64,000 bases of DNA from Rhynchonema sp. JSB1_4 (lineage: Eukaryota; Nematoda; Chromadorea; Monhysterida; Xyalidae). Each line of letters starts with the position of its first letter. The first letter of the stretch is position 1. Both the position numbers and the translations under genes were made by a program. Location of the stretch: assembly GCA_030248065.1 (NCBI GenBank), contig JASAMV010004601.1, forward strand, positions 1 through 64,000, written 5' to 3'. Below are positions 19,823-31,519 of the stretch, in pieces. The notes beneath the pieces were generated by a model. It saw nothing but the letters and a program-made list of their open reading frames with translations. It searched no databases and was not told where the DNA came from.

Positions 19823-20825
19823 TACTGTATGCATATGCCAGTCATTGTGAAACACTGAGGTCCTACCGTCGAGCATTACACCCAATCTGACCTTATTCTG
19901 TGTCAAGCTGGTATGTCAAAAGTCCACAGTTTCGTCTTGTGATAATTCACAAACGCTCCAAGCCTCCTGCTCCAATAATGTAGAGTAAAGCACATGTCAC
20001 GCTAGTTTTTTGTTTCCAAAGCCGATTTGCATAACTAAACCGGACGGATTTCATGCATCGTTGGATTCGTAATGGGGCCAAGCCAACCACCCCAGCTGCT
20101 ATAACAAACCCCATACTTACCATCTGAAGTGTGCTACAAGGGTTCTTCTGGGGTCAAGAAAACCGTGAAACAACGAAGCGTGCAAAATTAGCATTTGGGT
20201 GTTTGATTCTGGGTCTGGGTTACCACCACAGGTGGCTCACGGTCCTGATGAATTCTTTGAGCGTAACCCAAAAATGTGTGTCATTTCTTAACAGCACAAA
20301 TGCACATTATTTCGAAAAGTGGATACACACGCGTTTTATTTTTGCAAAACACCACGGCGGGGCTATATGTTTCACTCCACCTTTCTCGGGAACGCTTATT
20401 TCCACTAGATTATGGGTTCATGAGCGCATGACGCATGGTTTTCTTTCGGTACACTTGTTTTGTCGAATTTATCATTGTTCATGTTCCAAGGACCGCCGTG
20501 TCCGTTTTCTGTCGCATTATCAATCTTACATATTCTGCAATTGGCTGGTCTCATACATTGATACATGCATGTGGCAGAATTGTGGGTCGGTTTTGTTTTG
20601 TTTGTTCGAACACTTTTTCGAGTTTGGAGTGTATGCGTGTTTGTTATTTTGTTCACGAAAAAAGACGCAGGTTTGCACCATGATCAACATGATCGGGCAC
20701 TTAGAGTGATGCATTGGTACATGACATTCATACCCCGACCAGGTGTCTTTTCGAGAATTCGACTTACAGTTATGCAAAATGGTTCACAATTTTTTTTGGA
20801 AGTGAATAACTTTAGTGTTGCTGGC

Positions 20826-21115
20826 ACTGACGAGCCCTATAGCGCCTCGGTCTGTCTGCGAAAGCAGGGCGAAACAGGTCAAAGTTGCTGCACTCAGTAC
20901 ATTGTGACTTCATTATATGCACTGCTTGTAGTGGCTCTGCCCTCGCTATGCACAGATGTGACGGAGCTCTGTCTTACGAGTTTGCACGCAGTGATGTTAC
21001 AGCCCAGCAATAAGATCCGCTGGAGGGACTTTTTGGAGGCAAATTTGCCAGAGGCGTTCGCACTGACGAGCCCTGGCGCCTCGGTCTGTCTGCGAAAGCA
21101 GTGCGAAACGGACAA
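20826..21115. repeat. Two direct copies of a 50-bp unit
   Basis: A unit beginning ACTGACGAGCCCT and containing GCGCCTCGGTCTGTCTGCG occurs at about 20826-20876 and 21061-21115, nearly identical, 236 bp apart. No element class recognised. Confidence 0.7.
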
Positions 21116-21671
21116 ACCTGTTAGTGGCATAGCAAAGTCCATACCCACACACACACTTTTAAAAAAATCTGTTCAACGCCAATGTAGCGCACGTTGGCGC
21201 GCATCCCGCGTGTAAATTCAAATTCAGCAACAAAATGTTATTTTGAAATTTGATCTGCGACAGCCTCCGGCGAGGGTCGTCAGATGACTTGCACAAACAA
21301 CCCACATAGTGATGGGACGGACCTAACATTGTGATTTATGGATGACACTAAAACTTTGGAGTGTAATTTTTATGCGTGTTGTAATATTGTGCTTCGTAAA
21401 CGCGGGGGTCGACTATTGTATCAATGCGTCTATCGGTTCTCCGTGTCTCCGAGTTCCCGGAGCGCCATTTTTAGAGTACTATTGTGACCGTTGGTTTGCG
21501 TATCACTCCAATAGAGTACATTTTCATCATCTGCTTCAGCGCACCTCCTAATATGTACATATGTACATAATCTTCCAGCCATTATACGAAGAATTCCGTT
21601 ATCCCCCAGGGTGTCGATGTGTCCCACGCCCAGAAGGCTATGTTCAGGATCAGGACCCTATCTCTGCAAGT

Positions 21672-21735
21672 GGGCTTAGGTTTAGGTTTAGGCCTACCCT
21701 TATGCTGAGGCCTTGGCTTAGGATTAGGCCCATGC
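21672..21735. repeat. Degenerate telomere-like TTAGG tract
   Basis: GGCTTAGGTTTAGGTTTAGG is followed by further spaced TTAGG/TTAGGC units. It is short and imperfect, and could be an interstitial telomere remnant or simple-sequence coincidence. Confidence 0.4.
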
Positions 21736-22565
21736 CGCAGTTAGGCTCATGCCATTTCTGGGGGACGTCAATAGTCTGGGGGACATCGAGTCTGAGTGTC
21801 TCATTATACTGCGCGCAACAGATTCATGTATAATACAGTACGTGAGTGAGTTACCCACTCCATTCGACGGCAGCTTGCGGCCAAATTCAGAGCGAGAAAA
21901 TGTCTTTATGCGAGCGGAACTCTCTGCACATATTCAATTTGCGAACAAGCACTGCTCATTTTCGCCCTTCCTCCGCATACCGCCTTACCGGTGTGATGTA
22001 CCGTATACTTATAATGCTGCCGCGGAATGGGCATGTGGTCTCATAAGATGTACATGCAGGAATCCAAAAAAGATGCTTTCGTACGTCCATTTTGGTCCTA
22101 ATTTTTATGGCTTGCACCGCCGCCGGTTCTGTTGTATACGTGCCGGTGGTACAACACACGGCTGTCTGTATCCTAGTCGTAGCAAGCAGCTCGTGATGGC
22201 TGACGGATTCCCTGCAGGTGTGCTCCATGTGTGAACCATGAAACGTTTTTTGTTACTCGTGTCCCAAACGCGGAAAAAATCATGAATTCCAACAAAGCTG
22301 TAGGTAGCAGCAATCAGCACCTATTGATTCGCGCTATGAACAGAAAGTGTTTGTCAAAATTTGCAGCGAAATTCATCATCAAATTCCACCTCAGAGTTTA
22401 GCAGTGAGCTTGCTTTTTAGGGCCTTCTGTGTGTTCATATTCAAACGTTTACCGCGTTTGGTATCCTGTCAAAAAAGATGACATGACATTAAATAATTAT
22501 CAATAGCTTTATTCCCGCAACGTAACATTCAGGCGGTGAACCGAAAATTCTCAGAATAAAAAAAC

Positions 22566-25500
22566 ATGAGAACGCATGCATTGACGATTCTGTTTATTGT
22601 GCTCAGCGCGGCCAAGAAGGCAGAGAGCGACTACAACGCAACGTTGATACGAAACATCACCAAGCTGCTGGAATCGCTGCTCGACAAACACAACTATGAC
22701 AAGAAATTGCGACCGGGACATTCTGGTGTGCATAGTTTTGTTTTTATTGTTTGTTGTATTGTATGTACGTTTTTAATGGTCAGTACCTTATTATTTTGTT
22801 TGCTCGTCCCAATAAAATGCCTCAGTTTTGCAGAAAAACCGCTGGTCGTTGACATTGACATGAGTGTTCGAAGCATTGGACCGATATCAGAAAAGGAAAT
22901 GGTACGGTTCGGGGATACCAGAGGGCCAGTGACATGTGGTGAGGTTTTCGAAACGGTGCAATCCGGGCGTCATAGGTGTGAGCTCAGTCGAAAGCCCGGT
23001 GTGAGAAAGTTCAACGCGGAACGTATCAAAATACTGACAAAATCCAGACCTCTACAACACGCTGCGTGTCCTATATCCCACCTTGATATCGCAGGAGTTC
23101 TCGCTCGATTGCTACTTCCGGCAGACGTGGACGGACGCGCGTCTCGAATTCAAAAGTCACATGAATCGACTATCTCTGTCATCGAAGATGATCACCGACA
23201 TTTGGAAGCCCGACACGTACATCAAGAACGGTCGACAGTCGTATCTGCACAAACTGACTGTGCCGAATATGCTGTTGAGGGTGTACTCGAACGGGCGTGT
23301 GTACATATCGCAAAGGTGAGTGCACAGTATGATGCACTATCCGTGTGCCGCTCTCTTCACATCCAACCGCGAAGGGATAATAAATATAAATACGTATTGC
23401 TGTATAACGGGTGCGGATGGCGCGACGTCGTCGCTATTTATACACCGGAGTTTTCGACTTTGGCTGGTATTCACGAAACGGTGGAGTGGACAGTCGAGTG
23501 GAACGTACAGTCTAAAAACTTGAGTGGAAAGTTCAGTGGAAAATTGGTTGGAACGCCCATGTATTATTGCTCACCACACGAATACATTTCGCCCACACAC
23601 ACGTAACGCTACAACGAGTGCAATGTTTCAACGCTACCGTATCAATTCCACTGTACTTTTCACTGAACTCTCCACTCAACCCTTTTGTGCGAAACTTTCA
23701 TGAATACCACCCTAAAAGGGTGTATCAAACGTCACCTACCAACACCCAATTTTATAGGGCGAAAAAAAAAAACGACAGCACCGAGTTGATATTGTTTGCA
23801 AAAAACGCGTCTTTGGTGAACAACACAAAATTTAATTCTCCAGAGCCTTTATGAGTTTTCAGCTGATGATTTTGTCCTTTTGGTAATTGGCCCGGATCAC
23901 CTTAACCGGAGCCGGGCCGACGTGTCACTGTCACCGGTCTTGCGCAACGGGTCTGCCTTTAAGGCACCTTATCGCTAACCGAAACCGTCTTGCAGACTGA
24001 CCATTCGCGCACGTTGTCCAATGTTCCTTCGAAAGTTCCCGATGGACACCCAGGCGTGTCCCCTGTACATTGGCAGCCTCGGCTACAACCAACGCGACAT
24101 TAAATTCCGTTGGGCCGGACCAATCGGATTCGAAGAGGAACTCAATGAACTCGCGCAGTACAAATTGTTGTGGCCGGTCTATCAGGCAGGAGTGTATGAG
24201 GAGGACCAGCGGGGGGGCGAAGGTAGTGTGCTTTTCTACGGTCGATCCTCTTTATAGTGGCATAATTGGGACGGGGCGCAGTTTCTCTGTCACTCGAAGT
24301 AAATTATTCACGAAACACAGTATGTGGCATGTAAAAAAAGTTGGAAATCTAATTGTTTGTCATTATATGCTGGATATCTTGCCGCATGCATTCGCGACAA
24401 AGAGCATCAGCCGTAGGTAACCAGACTGTTTTTGGCCGGTTAACATTGTCGGTTGACACATGCGACTGACATGCAACGACAAATGCTTATTAAAAGCCGC
24501 TTCTGGTACAGTACGTATGTATGTCAACCACCCACGACTGGGCTTTCTGAAAACTGAACTCTTCCTGAAAACGCCCGACCCAATTTTTAGTGCATGGCCT
24601 GGGCTTTTTGTTATATATTGTTAATTTTTGACTGATCAACTGAATGAATGCAAACTTTTTGTTGGCATGAACTTTTTACAAAATATTTGATTTGTTACCT
24701 GTGCTATCAGAGGATCGCTCAGAATCGCGAGGCGGCGCATGGGTGCATGCTTGTGAGTTTTTATTGTCCGTATCTCAAACCGATCGTCAACTTTAGAGAA
24801 CTCCTAGGAACCTGAAAATTGTCTGATACAATTGATTTCCAACGTTGCGACCTTCTTTTTAGCCTACTTTAGAAACGAGATGGGTTTGTTGCAGGACACA
24901 TTTTATTTTATTATTTTTTCGTTCAATATTTTTTCTCCGAACACTATGCGCGTGTTCCGATGTGAAGCACCGTTTCAGTCTAAAATCGTTCAGTTTTTTT
25001 CAGTTCATAACCTTGTCTTTTGCTTTCTCTTCACTCTTCGTTCTCTGCCGAAACATTACTGGCAGATATAATTTTCATTGGTTTTCATTTCCCTCGCACA
25101 ACTCCTGCTTTCTTGAATCACGTGACCATTATAGCTGCAGCATTAAACACGGCACAGAACGTCAATAAAATCTCCGTGCAAAATCGTCGGCATGTAATAT
25201 TTGACCTTTTTCTCAGACAGCATCTCGGTGCTGCAAGCGTACTTCGTACTGGAACGTCAACAGGGTTACTACATCCTGCAGATCTACACGCCCTGCACCC
25301 TGATTGTGGTCATGTCGTGGGTATCGTTCTGGATAAATAAGGAGGCGTCGCCTGCCAGGGTACAGTTGGGTGAGTGCCAGACTTGCTGCGGAATGCTTGA
25401 CAAACTCAACTGACACACAAACTAAAAATAATGATAATGTTGTTATGAGCGATATCAAAATTGGTGATCGGATCGGATCGGATGTGATTCGCCTGAGTCG

Positions 25501-28500
25501 CGTGACTTTTTTGACTTGTAAGGATATAAAAAAATTAGTGATGCCCCGACCTAAACTGAATAACTACTACCAAGTTTGATTCATCGACCCATATGTCTCA
25601 GTCGGAGTGCGTTAGCGATCTGTGAACAACTGGCAAAGGTCAGGATGAATGAAAGTGCGAACTTTGTCCACCAGCATTTGAGATCACCTTCTCAGCCATT
25701 CCTTCACATAAAGCCTAAAATCAGGCTACATTGTTTCCGTAAACGAGGTGTCAAACTCGATGGCTGGATCGACTATGAGTACCATGCCACTAATTGTGAC
25801 CAGCCTAAAATTTCTTAATCATCTGCCTGGCAACAATTTCTTACGCTGGTCAAAATTAGTGCCATCAGCAAATTCCTTAATATCCCCAAAAGAAAGACGT
25901 CATGACCAAACCAACCGACTCGGACCGATCACCAAGTACATGACGCAGTTTTCTAACCCAATTGCCTTGTTGATTCAGGCATCATGACCGTTCTCAACAT
26001 GACCACGTTGGGTGTCGGTCATCGTAACGCCCTGCCGAAAGTGTCCTATTCAACTGCGCTCGACATCTACATAATTGTGTGTTTCGGCTTTGTGTTCGCC
26101 GCACTGGTTGAATACGCCGTGATAAACTTTGCGCACATCATGTACATGCAGCGCACGGTTGGTGGCCGACTGGCTGATGTTTCACAGTCACAAATCACGC
26201 ACCTATAACGGCACTGTTTTAGTTTGTTGGCCGATATCAAGCTTGGTAGTCGGACCGGATCGGAAGGACTGATATGATCGGGCTACCTCTAGCGGTCCGA
26301 TCCAATTACCTACCAAGTTTGATATCGTCCGTCATGTTATACTTATACCTATACTCTGACAATTCTTTTGAATGAAACTTTTCAAACGTGATGCCTCATC
26401 CGTAAAGCGCATGATGCGCGCACTGGCTATAGCGGTGACGTGACTTCTGTAGCCACTGTACGCATAATGCGCTTTACGGATCAGGCAACGCGGTTGAAAA
26501 GTTTCTCCCAAAAGAATTGCCAGAGTATACTAATTTCAGTAAAACTAAATGACTCTTGTGTTAAACTAACAATTTTTCAGGTCGCAATATATGTAAGCCC
26601 GATGCCAATACCGTATAATCGAGCTTTGTCCATTCCATATGTATAATACCTATTACCAGCGTTGCATGCACGATACGAATCAATTTTAAACAACGGCCTA
26701 TTGTAGAATGGTTAACACGCGTCGTCCCACACTGTCGTTTATGTTTATTATCACATTATTGTTTATTGTGATCCGACAAAATTGTCAGATCGCTTTTCAC
26801 GCGCTCCTTGAGGGTCCTAATTACGAAATGTTGCATCAGCAATTCTGTGGGACGATTTGTGTCAACCACTTTGCAGTTAGTCCGTTAAATTCCTACTACT
26901 AAATAAGCAGACTGTCCAAGCGTCCGAGAGCTTCAACTCTGCACCGCTCTGCTTCATGCTTCACTATGAAACAGCAACCAGACAGTGAGCGTATATAGCT
27001 GCTGAAACATCAACTTTATATTCAGATGAGCCAAATACGAGGGATGCAACAGGCTGTTGCTGTAAGCCATTGGTTTTGTGTGTACTTTCGTGTGCGTAAT
27101 TCATGTCAACTGTGCTCACTCGGCAGGCTTGGGGAGATACACTGGTCCACCCTCTCTATAGTCAATATAGTTTGATGCCTAAGCGACCACAGTAGACAAC
27201 TATGCTGATCACAGTGATGAGTAAAGATGATGGATGCCGATTATGCCGTCATACGGAGGGATCGCAGACTGTGATTGAAACATCACCCACTCGAGTTGTG
27301 CAGTTGACACACAGGACGTGTGTGTGTGTGTGTGTGGCTGGCCATGTGCTTGCAATGTGTCCCACCGTGTGTTAAACCGTTGTCACACCATTCTCTTCGT
27401 GGCAGGTACCCATGGTACCTAACTTGTTGATCGGGTCGGGTCGGTGTTGGTCACGTGACCTACAGCGCGTCACAGTATGACCGTGAAGTAAGGCTGGTTT
27501 CACAATAAATCCGGTTTGCGGTTTGCGATTTGCGATTTCCGGTTTCCGGTTTGCGGTTAATAAATGCGGTTGTAAATGAGAAATCCGGTTTGCGGTTTGC
27601 GGCTTGCCAAATCCGGTTTGCGGTTTCCGGTTTGCGGCGGCATTTTGCGGTTTGTATTTCTTGTGCGGCTTGCGGTTCATTTTTCCGGTTTGCGGTTGAT
27701 ATTTGCGGTTTGCTCAACTGGTACTGATACATGATCCGGGGGGCACAAAGGCTATTTGTAAATGAGCCTATTGAAAGAAAATGCTATCATATATTCGGCA
27801 ACCAGATCTTATTCACCAGAAAAATATGACTGCGTTTCCGCTGTGCATGCCTATGCACCAACAACAAAGAAATATCAATGCAGCAAAAATATACTTGTGG
27901 CAAATAGAGGCCAAGAATATTGCTAATTTCGCGCAAAATGTAATGAAATATCAATGCAACAAAACGACACATTCGCTTGGTAAATAGAGGCCAACAATAA
28001 TGCTACTTATGCAGGAAAACTCCTGAAATATCAATGCAACAAAAATACACATTGATACTTATAATGGTACACTTTTGTTGCATTGATATTTCTCGCCTTT
28101 TGCTGCTTTGATTCTATCATTGTTTTTGTTGCATTGATATTTCTTCTGAGAATATTGGAATTTTACGAGCGGTAAAACTGTCTTCGCTCGTTTTTTGGCG
28201 ATGCATTGACATTTTTCAAAAATTGTCTATTCATTCCATAGACTTGTGAACAGAGGAGCCCTGGTCGCAAAAACACACCAGCTGCACTAGAAACCGCAAA
28301 AAATTAGAAATCAGCTCTAATCGAACTGTCGGCCCGTTCTGTTCACTGGGGACAATGTCAAACTTGGTGAGGCATGTTTACTAGCAGTAAACAAGGGTGT
28401 ACCGTTCGTTTTCTAGTGATGTTTTGTCGCAGTTCAAAAATTATTGCTTATTGATTTCATTGTTTTGCAAAACATAGGAGCCCTGGTCGCAAAGAACCAC

Positions 28501-31079
28501 CTGCCATGCTGGAAATCGCAAAAAATAACAAGTATATTTTTGCTGCATTGATATTTCTTTGTTGTTGGTGCATAGGCATGCACAGCGGAAACGCAGTCAT
28601 ATTTTTCTGGTGAATAAGATCTGGTTGCCGAATATATGATAGCATTTTCTTTCAATAGGCTCATTTACAAATAGCCTTTGTGCCCCCCGGATCATGTATC
28701 AGTACCAGTTGAGCAAACCGCAAATATCAACCGCAAACCGGAAAAATGAACAGCAAACCGCACTAGAAATACAAACCGCAAAATGCCGCCGCAAACCGGA
28801 AACCGCAAACCGGATTTGGCAAGCCGCAAACCGCAAACCGGATTTCTCATTTACAACCGCATTTATTAACCGCAAACCGGAAACCGGAAATCGCAAATCG
28901 CAAACCGCAAACCGGATTTATTGTGAAACCAGCCTGCCTATTGTGTGAGTTCTGGTGAAACATCAGTTTCTATAGCTCACTGTTCTGCTCGTGAGCGCAG
29001 CAGCGACAGTGAGCAGAAGCTGATGTTTCACCAAAACAATATAAATCATCACCTCTTGCCCACAATCTCAATAAGAAGTTACTTTACGTCCATACAGTAT
29101 TGACATTGCATTATTCACGTGCCCAAAACTGAGCTGAGCCAGACCGATCGCTTAACGTTGATACCGGCTTTCATACTCGTTTGCCGCTACTGTTTGTGGC
29201 CAATGTCCCTACTTTTCTTTGCTTCAGCTTAACAATGCTTGCTTTCGCAACGTGTTTTCAGTTCTTAGTCCGCTTAATTCAGGCGGACAGATGGTAATTT
29301 CCAATAAAAAAGTAGGCTTATTGTACAATGGTTGACATGTTGATCGTTTACAAGGACGACCGCTCATGATACAACGTTAGATTTGCGAATTCCAAGCAAA
29401 CACGAAAAAACTTGACGTGATGCCGGCGTAGTGTGTCGACGATCTGTGTCAACCACACTACAATTGGCCAAACAAATGAGGCCATATTGCTGCAGTTTTG
29501 TTGTCGTGACAGATTTCAAGTATAGTAGTCGGGACGGACAACCAATGTCTAATTCTGTCACTCGGAATTTCATCCAGTCAGCAAAAATTAGGGGGCTTCT
29601 TTTGGGACTACACCCAGTATTTGAACCAACAACGATCTCGCTTGATCGCAGTGGGAACCTCGTAAGTTTGTTTGCCGTGCGTGAATGTTTGCAGTTTGGC
29701 TTCAGCTGGCTGCGTGAAATAAGTTGCTGCTGCCTAAACACCGGAGTTGGTACATCAAGCTTGGTGATATAGGATTGGATCTGTCTTGGTCACGTGACGT
29801 AAAAGGATTGGGTGGTTTTCGAAATTTGTGCCATTTCTGTCCATACATTGAAGATGTTCTTGCTGATAGAAAATCTATACTACTAAAACAGGAAGGCGTA
29901 TGTATGTGTATGTCTGTGGCCCCCTCCCTCGGAAGGGCGGACGGGTCAATTTTCACGGGTAGCTTTGGGTATGCTAACGGGTCTTCGGGGGGGGGGGGGG
30001 GGGGCCCGGCACGGGCGCGGAGCTGTAGCCGGGCCGTAGGCATGGGTCCCGTCTAGTATCACCCTATGATCGAAGTCCCGCACAACGTGCATGAATCCTA
30101 TGAAAAGTGAACAACACAGATCCGATCCAATCACCAAGTTTGCTATCGACCCTAATGTTTTACCAACTCTGCACAAACAATCGCCTGATTTCGCAGGTTC
30201 AACGCATGCGCCAGTTTGTGACCGGCACCATGATGGGCGCACAGTCGTTGCAAAAAGATAGAGAGAAGAGTGAGGGGGAGGAACGGGCGGAGGAAGACGC
30301 CAGTACGTTGACCGTTGCTATGGACCGGAATCATCAGCCACGAAAATCGTGGACACAACGACTTATGGAGCTCAAGAATCGCAAGCGACCGCCAAAGTTG
30401 AAAGGATGTGCGTGATGTTTCACAGTCTTCGAAGAAATTTATGGCACTCTTAATCCAGTATCAGACGTGACAGATAAGAAATATGATCGGACCAGGGCAT
30501 CACCACGTTGCTGGTACATTAGATATAAATGTGGGCCAATGGTACCGGCGGCATGATTTTTGCAATGATGCGCGACCAGGAAGGTTGCAACAAAATTGAA
30601 TTCCCAATTCTCAAAACGTCATCAAGGATATTCTGGCATAAAAAATAGACATCTAAACTTGCCCGATCAAATCTGATGACTGATCTGCTTTCACAGACAG
30701 TGTAGGCGATCGTCAGTGGGAGCGCACCACGCGGTCTCGATCTCGTAGTCGTAACCACAGAACACATGTGTACAAACTGATGTTCCATCCCGATACTTCA
30801 GTGGCCGGCGTGGCGCAAAAAGCCGAATCGCAACGTCTCAAATTGCTCAACGGTCCAACCGATCCGGGCATATCAGTGGACAAAATTGATGACATTTCAA
30901 AGATCCTATTCCCGACGCTGTACCTGTCCTTTAACATGGTCTATTGGGCGGCATTTTTGTACTGGATTCCAGACGAAATCGACTCGTGGCAAGATCTGGC
31001 CAATGCGGGTTACGGTAATCAGACCGTGCTCGATTTAGAAGAAGCGAAACGCGCCGGAGATACGTTTTTGTATTTATAG
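22566..31079 (+). CDS. Cys-loop ligand-gated chloride channel subunit, GABA-A receptor-like
   Basis: Pentameric anion-channel subunit of the plasma membrane, probably GABA-gated. Exons: 22566-22725, 22834-22901, 23095-23315, 23996-24222, 25217-25369, 25979-26157, 30197-30407, 30697-31079; total 1602 nt, 533 residues, all phases kept. A signal peptide is followed by the ligand-binding domain: [13 protein letters not shown], the FRQTW loop, [12 protein letters not shown], and the Cys-loop Cys157-Cys171 ([15 protein letters not shown]). M1 (about 243-263, [10 protein letters not shown]) leads to the anion-selectivity PAR motif (SPARVQLG) and M2 (TVLNMTTLG). M3 is near 300-322 ([14 protein letters not shown]), then a long basic cytoplasmic loop and M4 at about 476-498. 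[10 protein letters not shown] and [11 protein letters not shown] point to the GABA-A/GRD side rather than glutamate-gated channels. Intron 6 (4 kb) is full of mobile elements. Agonist assignment is inferred. Confidence 0.93.
24433..24542. mobile_element. Degenerate MITE, GGCTAATTG family
   Basis: Left end GGCCGGTTAACATTG then CGGTTGACAC, right end GTCAACCACCCACG then ACTGGGC, about 110 bp apart in receptor intron 4. Confidence 0.4.
25445..25587. mobile_element. MITE, GATATCAAACTTGGT family
   Basis: GATATCAAAATTGGTGATCG at the left and CTACCAAGTTTGATTC at the right are inverted ends about 140 bp apart in receptor intron 5. Confidence 0.6.
26233..26331. mobile_element. MITE, GATATCAAACTTGGT family
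   Basis: Clear hairpin: GATATCAAGCTTGGTAG with GTCGGACCGGATCGG on the left; GTCCGATCCAATTACC with TACCAAGTTTGATATC on the right. It lies 75 bp into receptor intron 6. Confidence 0.75.
26695..26883. mobile_element. MITE, GGCTAATTG family
   Basis: Left end GGCCTATTGTAGAATGG then TTAACAC; right end GTGTCAACCACTTTGC then AGTTAGTCC. In receptor intron 6. Confidence 0.65.
27491..28935. mobile_element. 1.45-kb foldback element with 400-bp arms of CCGGTTTGCGG units
   Basis: Arms 27491-27897 and 28528-28935 are nearly perfect reverse complements. Outer ends are AGGCTGGTTTCACAATAAAT; then comes a tract of irregular GGTTTGCGG/CCGGTTT units, then unique arm sequence. The 630-bp loop contains repeated GCATTGATATTTC and two copies of GGAGCCCTGGTCGCAAA. 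No coding capacity, and no convincing target-site duplication was seen. It sits in receptor intron 6. Confidence 0.85.
28951..29035. mobile_element. 85-bp hairpin with GGTGAAACATCAG ends
   Basis: TCTGGTGAAACATCAG at the left and CTGATGTTTCACCA at the right enclose CTCACTGT/ACAGTGAG, forming a long hairpin 16 bp downstream of the foldback element. The ends contain the 9-mer that recurs across the window. Confidence 0.65.
29315..29469. mobile_element. MITE, GGCTAATTG family
   Basis: GGCTTATTGTACAATGG then TTGACATG at the left; GTGTCAACCACACTAC then AATTGGCC at the right; 155 bp; receptor intron 6. Confidence 0.75.
29874..30056 (+). mobile_element. 183-bp non-autonomous Helitron
   Basis: The left end is TCTATACTACTAAAAC preceded by A; the right end is CCCGTCTAG followed by T. 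This is the Helitron pattern: 5' TC, 3' CTRR, insertion between A and T. A perfect 8-bp stem, GGCCCGGC/GCCGGGCC (30003-30010 with 30028-30035), lies about 20 nt before the 3' end, as Helitron terminators do. A 17-18-base G run precedes it. No terminal inverted repeats and no coding sequence. In receptor intron 6, ending about 140 bp before exon 7. Confidence 0.75.
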
Positions 31080-31519
31080 ATTTCTGGGCTTTTTTGGGTC
31101 GAGTTCCCGAAACCGCAGCGCAACACGTGTTCCGGGAATAAAGCTATGTACGTATTTGTGCTTGTGGAATCGACTGTGGTTTTCTGAATTTCGCCCACTC
31201 CGATGGCAAAAAGATGACACTACTACTGGCAGAATTTTTATCTTAGATGTTCTTGATATATAGGCCGAGTGTGGATTTTTGTTGCAGAAAATGCTTTATG
31301 GATGAATAAAAATTTAATTGAATCGCCTGACTGGTTTCTTGACGTTTCTTTATCCAAAAACCAAGCCGCGTTCACGCATAAATGGCTCAAAATACAACGC
31401 TCACGTTTGTAGAACAACACAGAAACAGAAAACCCGCAGTTTTGCCCGCCCGCCCGCAGTTCCATCAGTCAAATTATCGTCCGAAAATTGTGTCGTGCGA
31501 GTTTTTTCTTTTCATCCAT
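31080..31519. other. Spacer between convergent receptor and calmodulin-like genes
   Basis: Only 440 bp separates the two stop codons, so the 3' UTRs nearly meet or overlap. I see nothing else here. Confidence 0.6.

Larger units (their letters stand above)
11788..22565. other. 10.8-kb region without a reconstructable gene
   Basis: This lies between the VWA gene start and the receptor start codon. It holds three orphan exon candidates (12718-12802, 17066-17136, 18770-18973), a 341-bp inverted-repeat element (13001-13341), a MITE (15334-15488), a pogo-like end near 15586, a short palindrome (19682-19742), a direct repeat (20826/21061) and a telomere-like tract near 21672. Long open frames at 14311-15029, 19293-19850 and 20131-21215 overlap in several frames and match nothing I recognise. 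Part of the region may be an unrecognised gene with small exons. Confidence 0.6.

Noticed and set aside
20131..21215. 192- and 216-residue open frames
   Set aside because: They overlap in different frames and run across a direct repeat. No family or signal was recognised.
22566..23606. A single 346-residue open frame
   Set aside because: It reads through two introns of the receptor gene after the first exon. Splice sites and the Cys-loop homology place the true exons at 22566-22725, 22834-22901 and 23095-23315.
27312..27340. Short GT run considered as a third microsatellite of interest
   Set aside because: Only about 20 bp; common in such genomes.
27372..28948. Repetitive Asn-Arg-Lys-Pro open frames on both strands
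   Set aside because: They are translations of the GGTTTGCGG units in the foldback arms.
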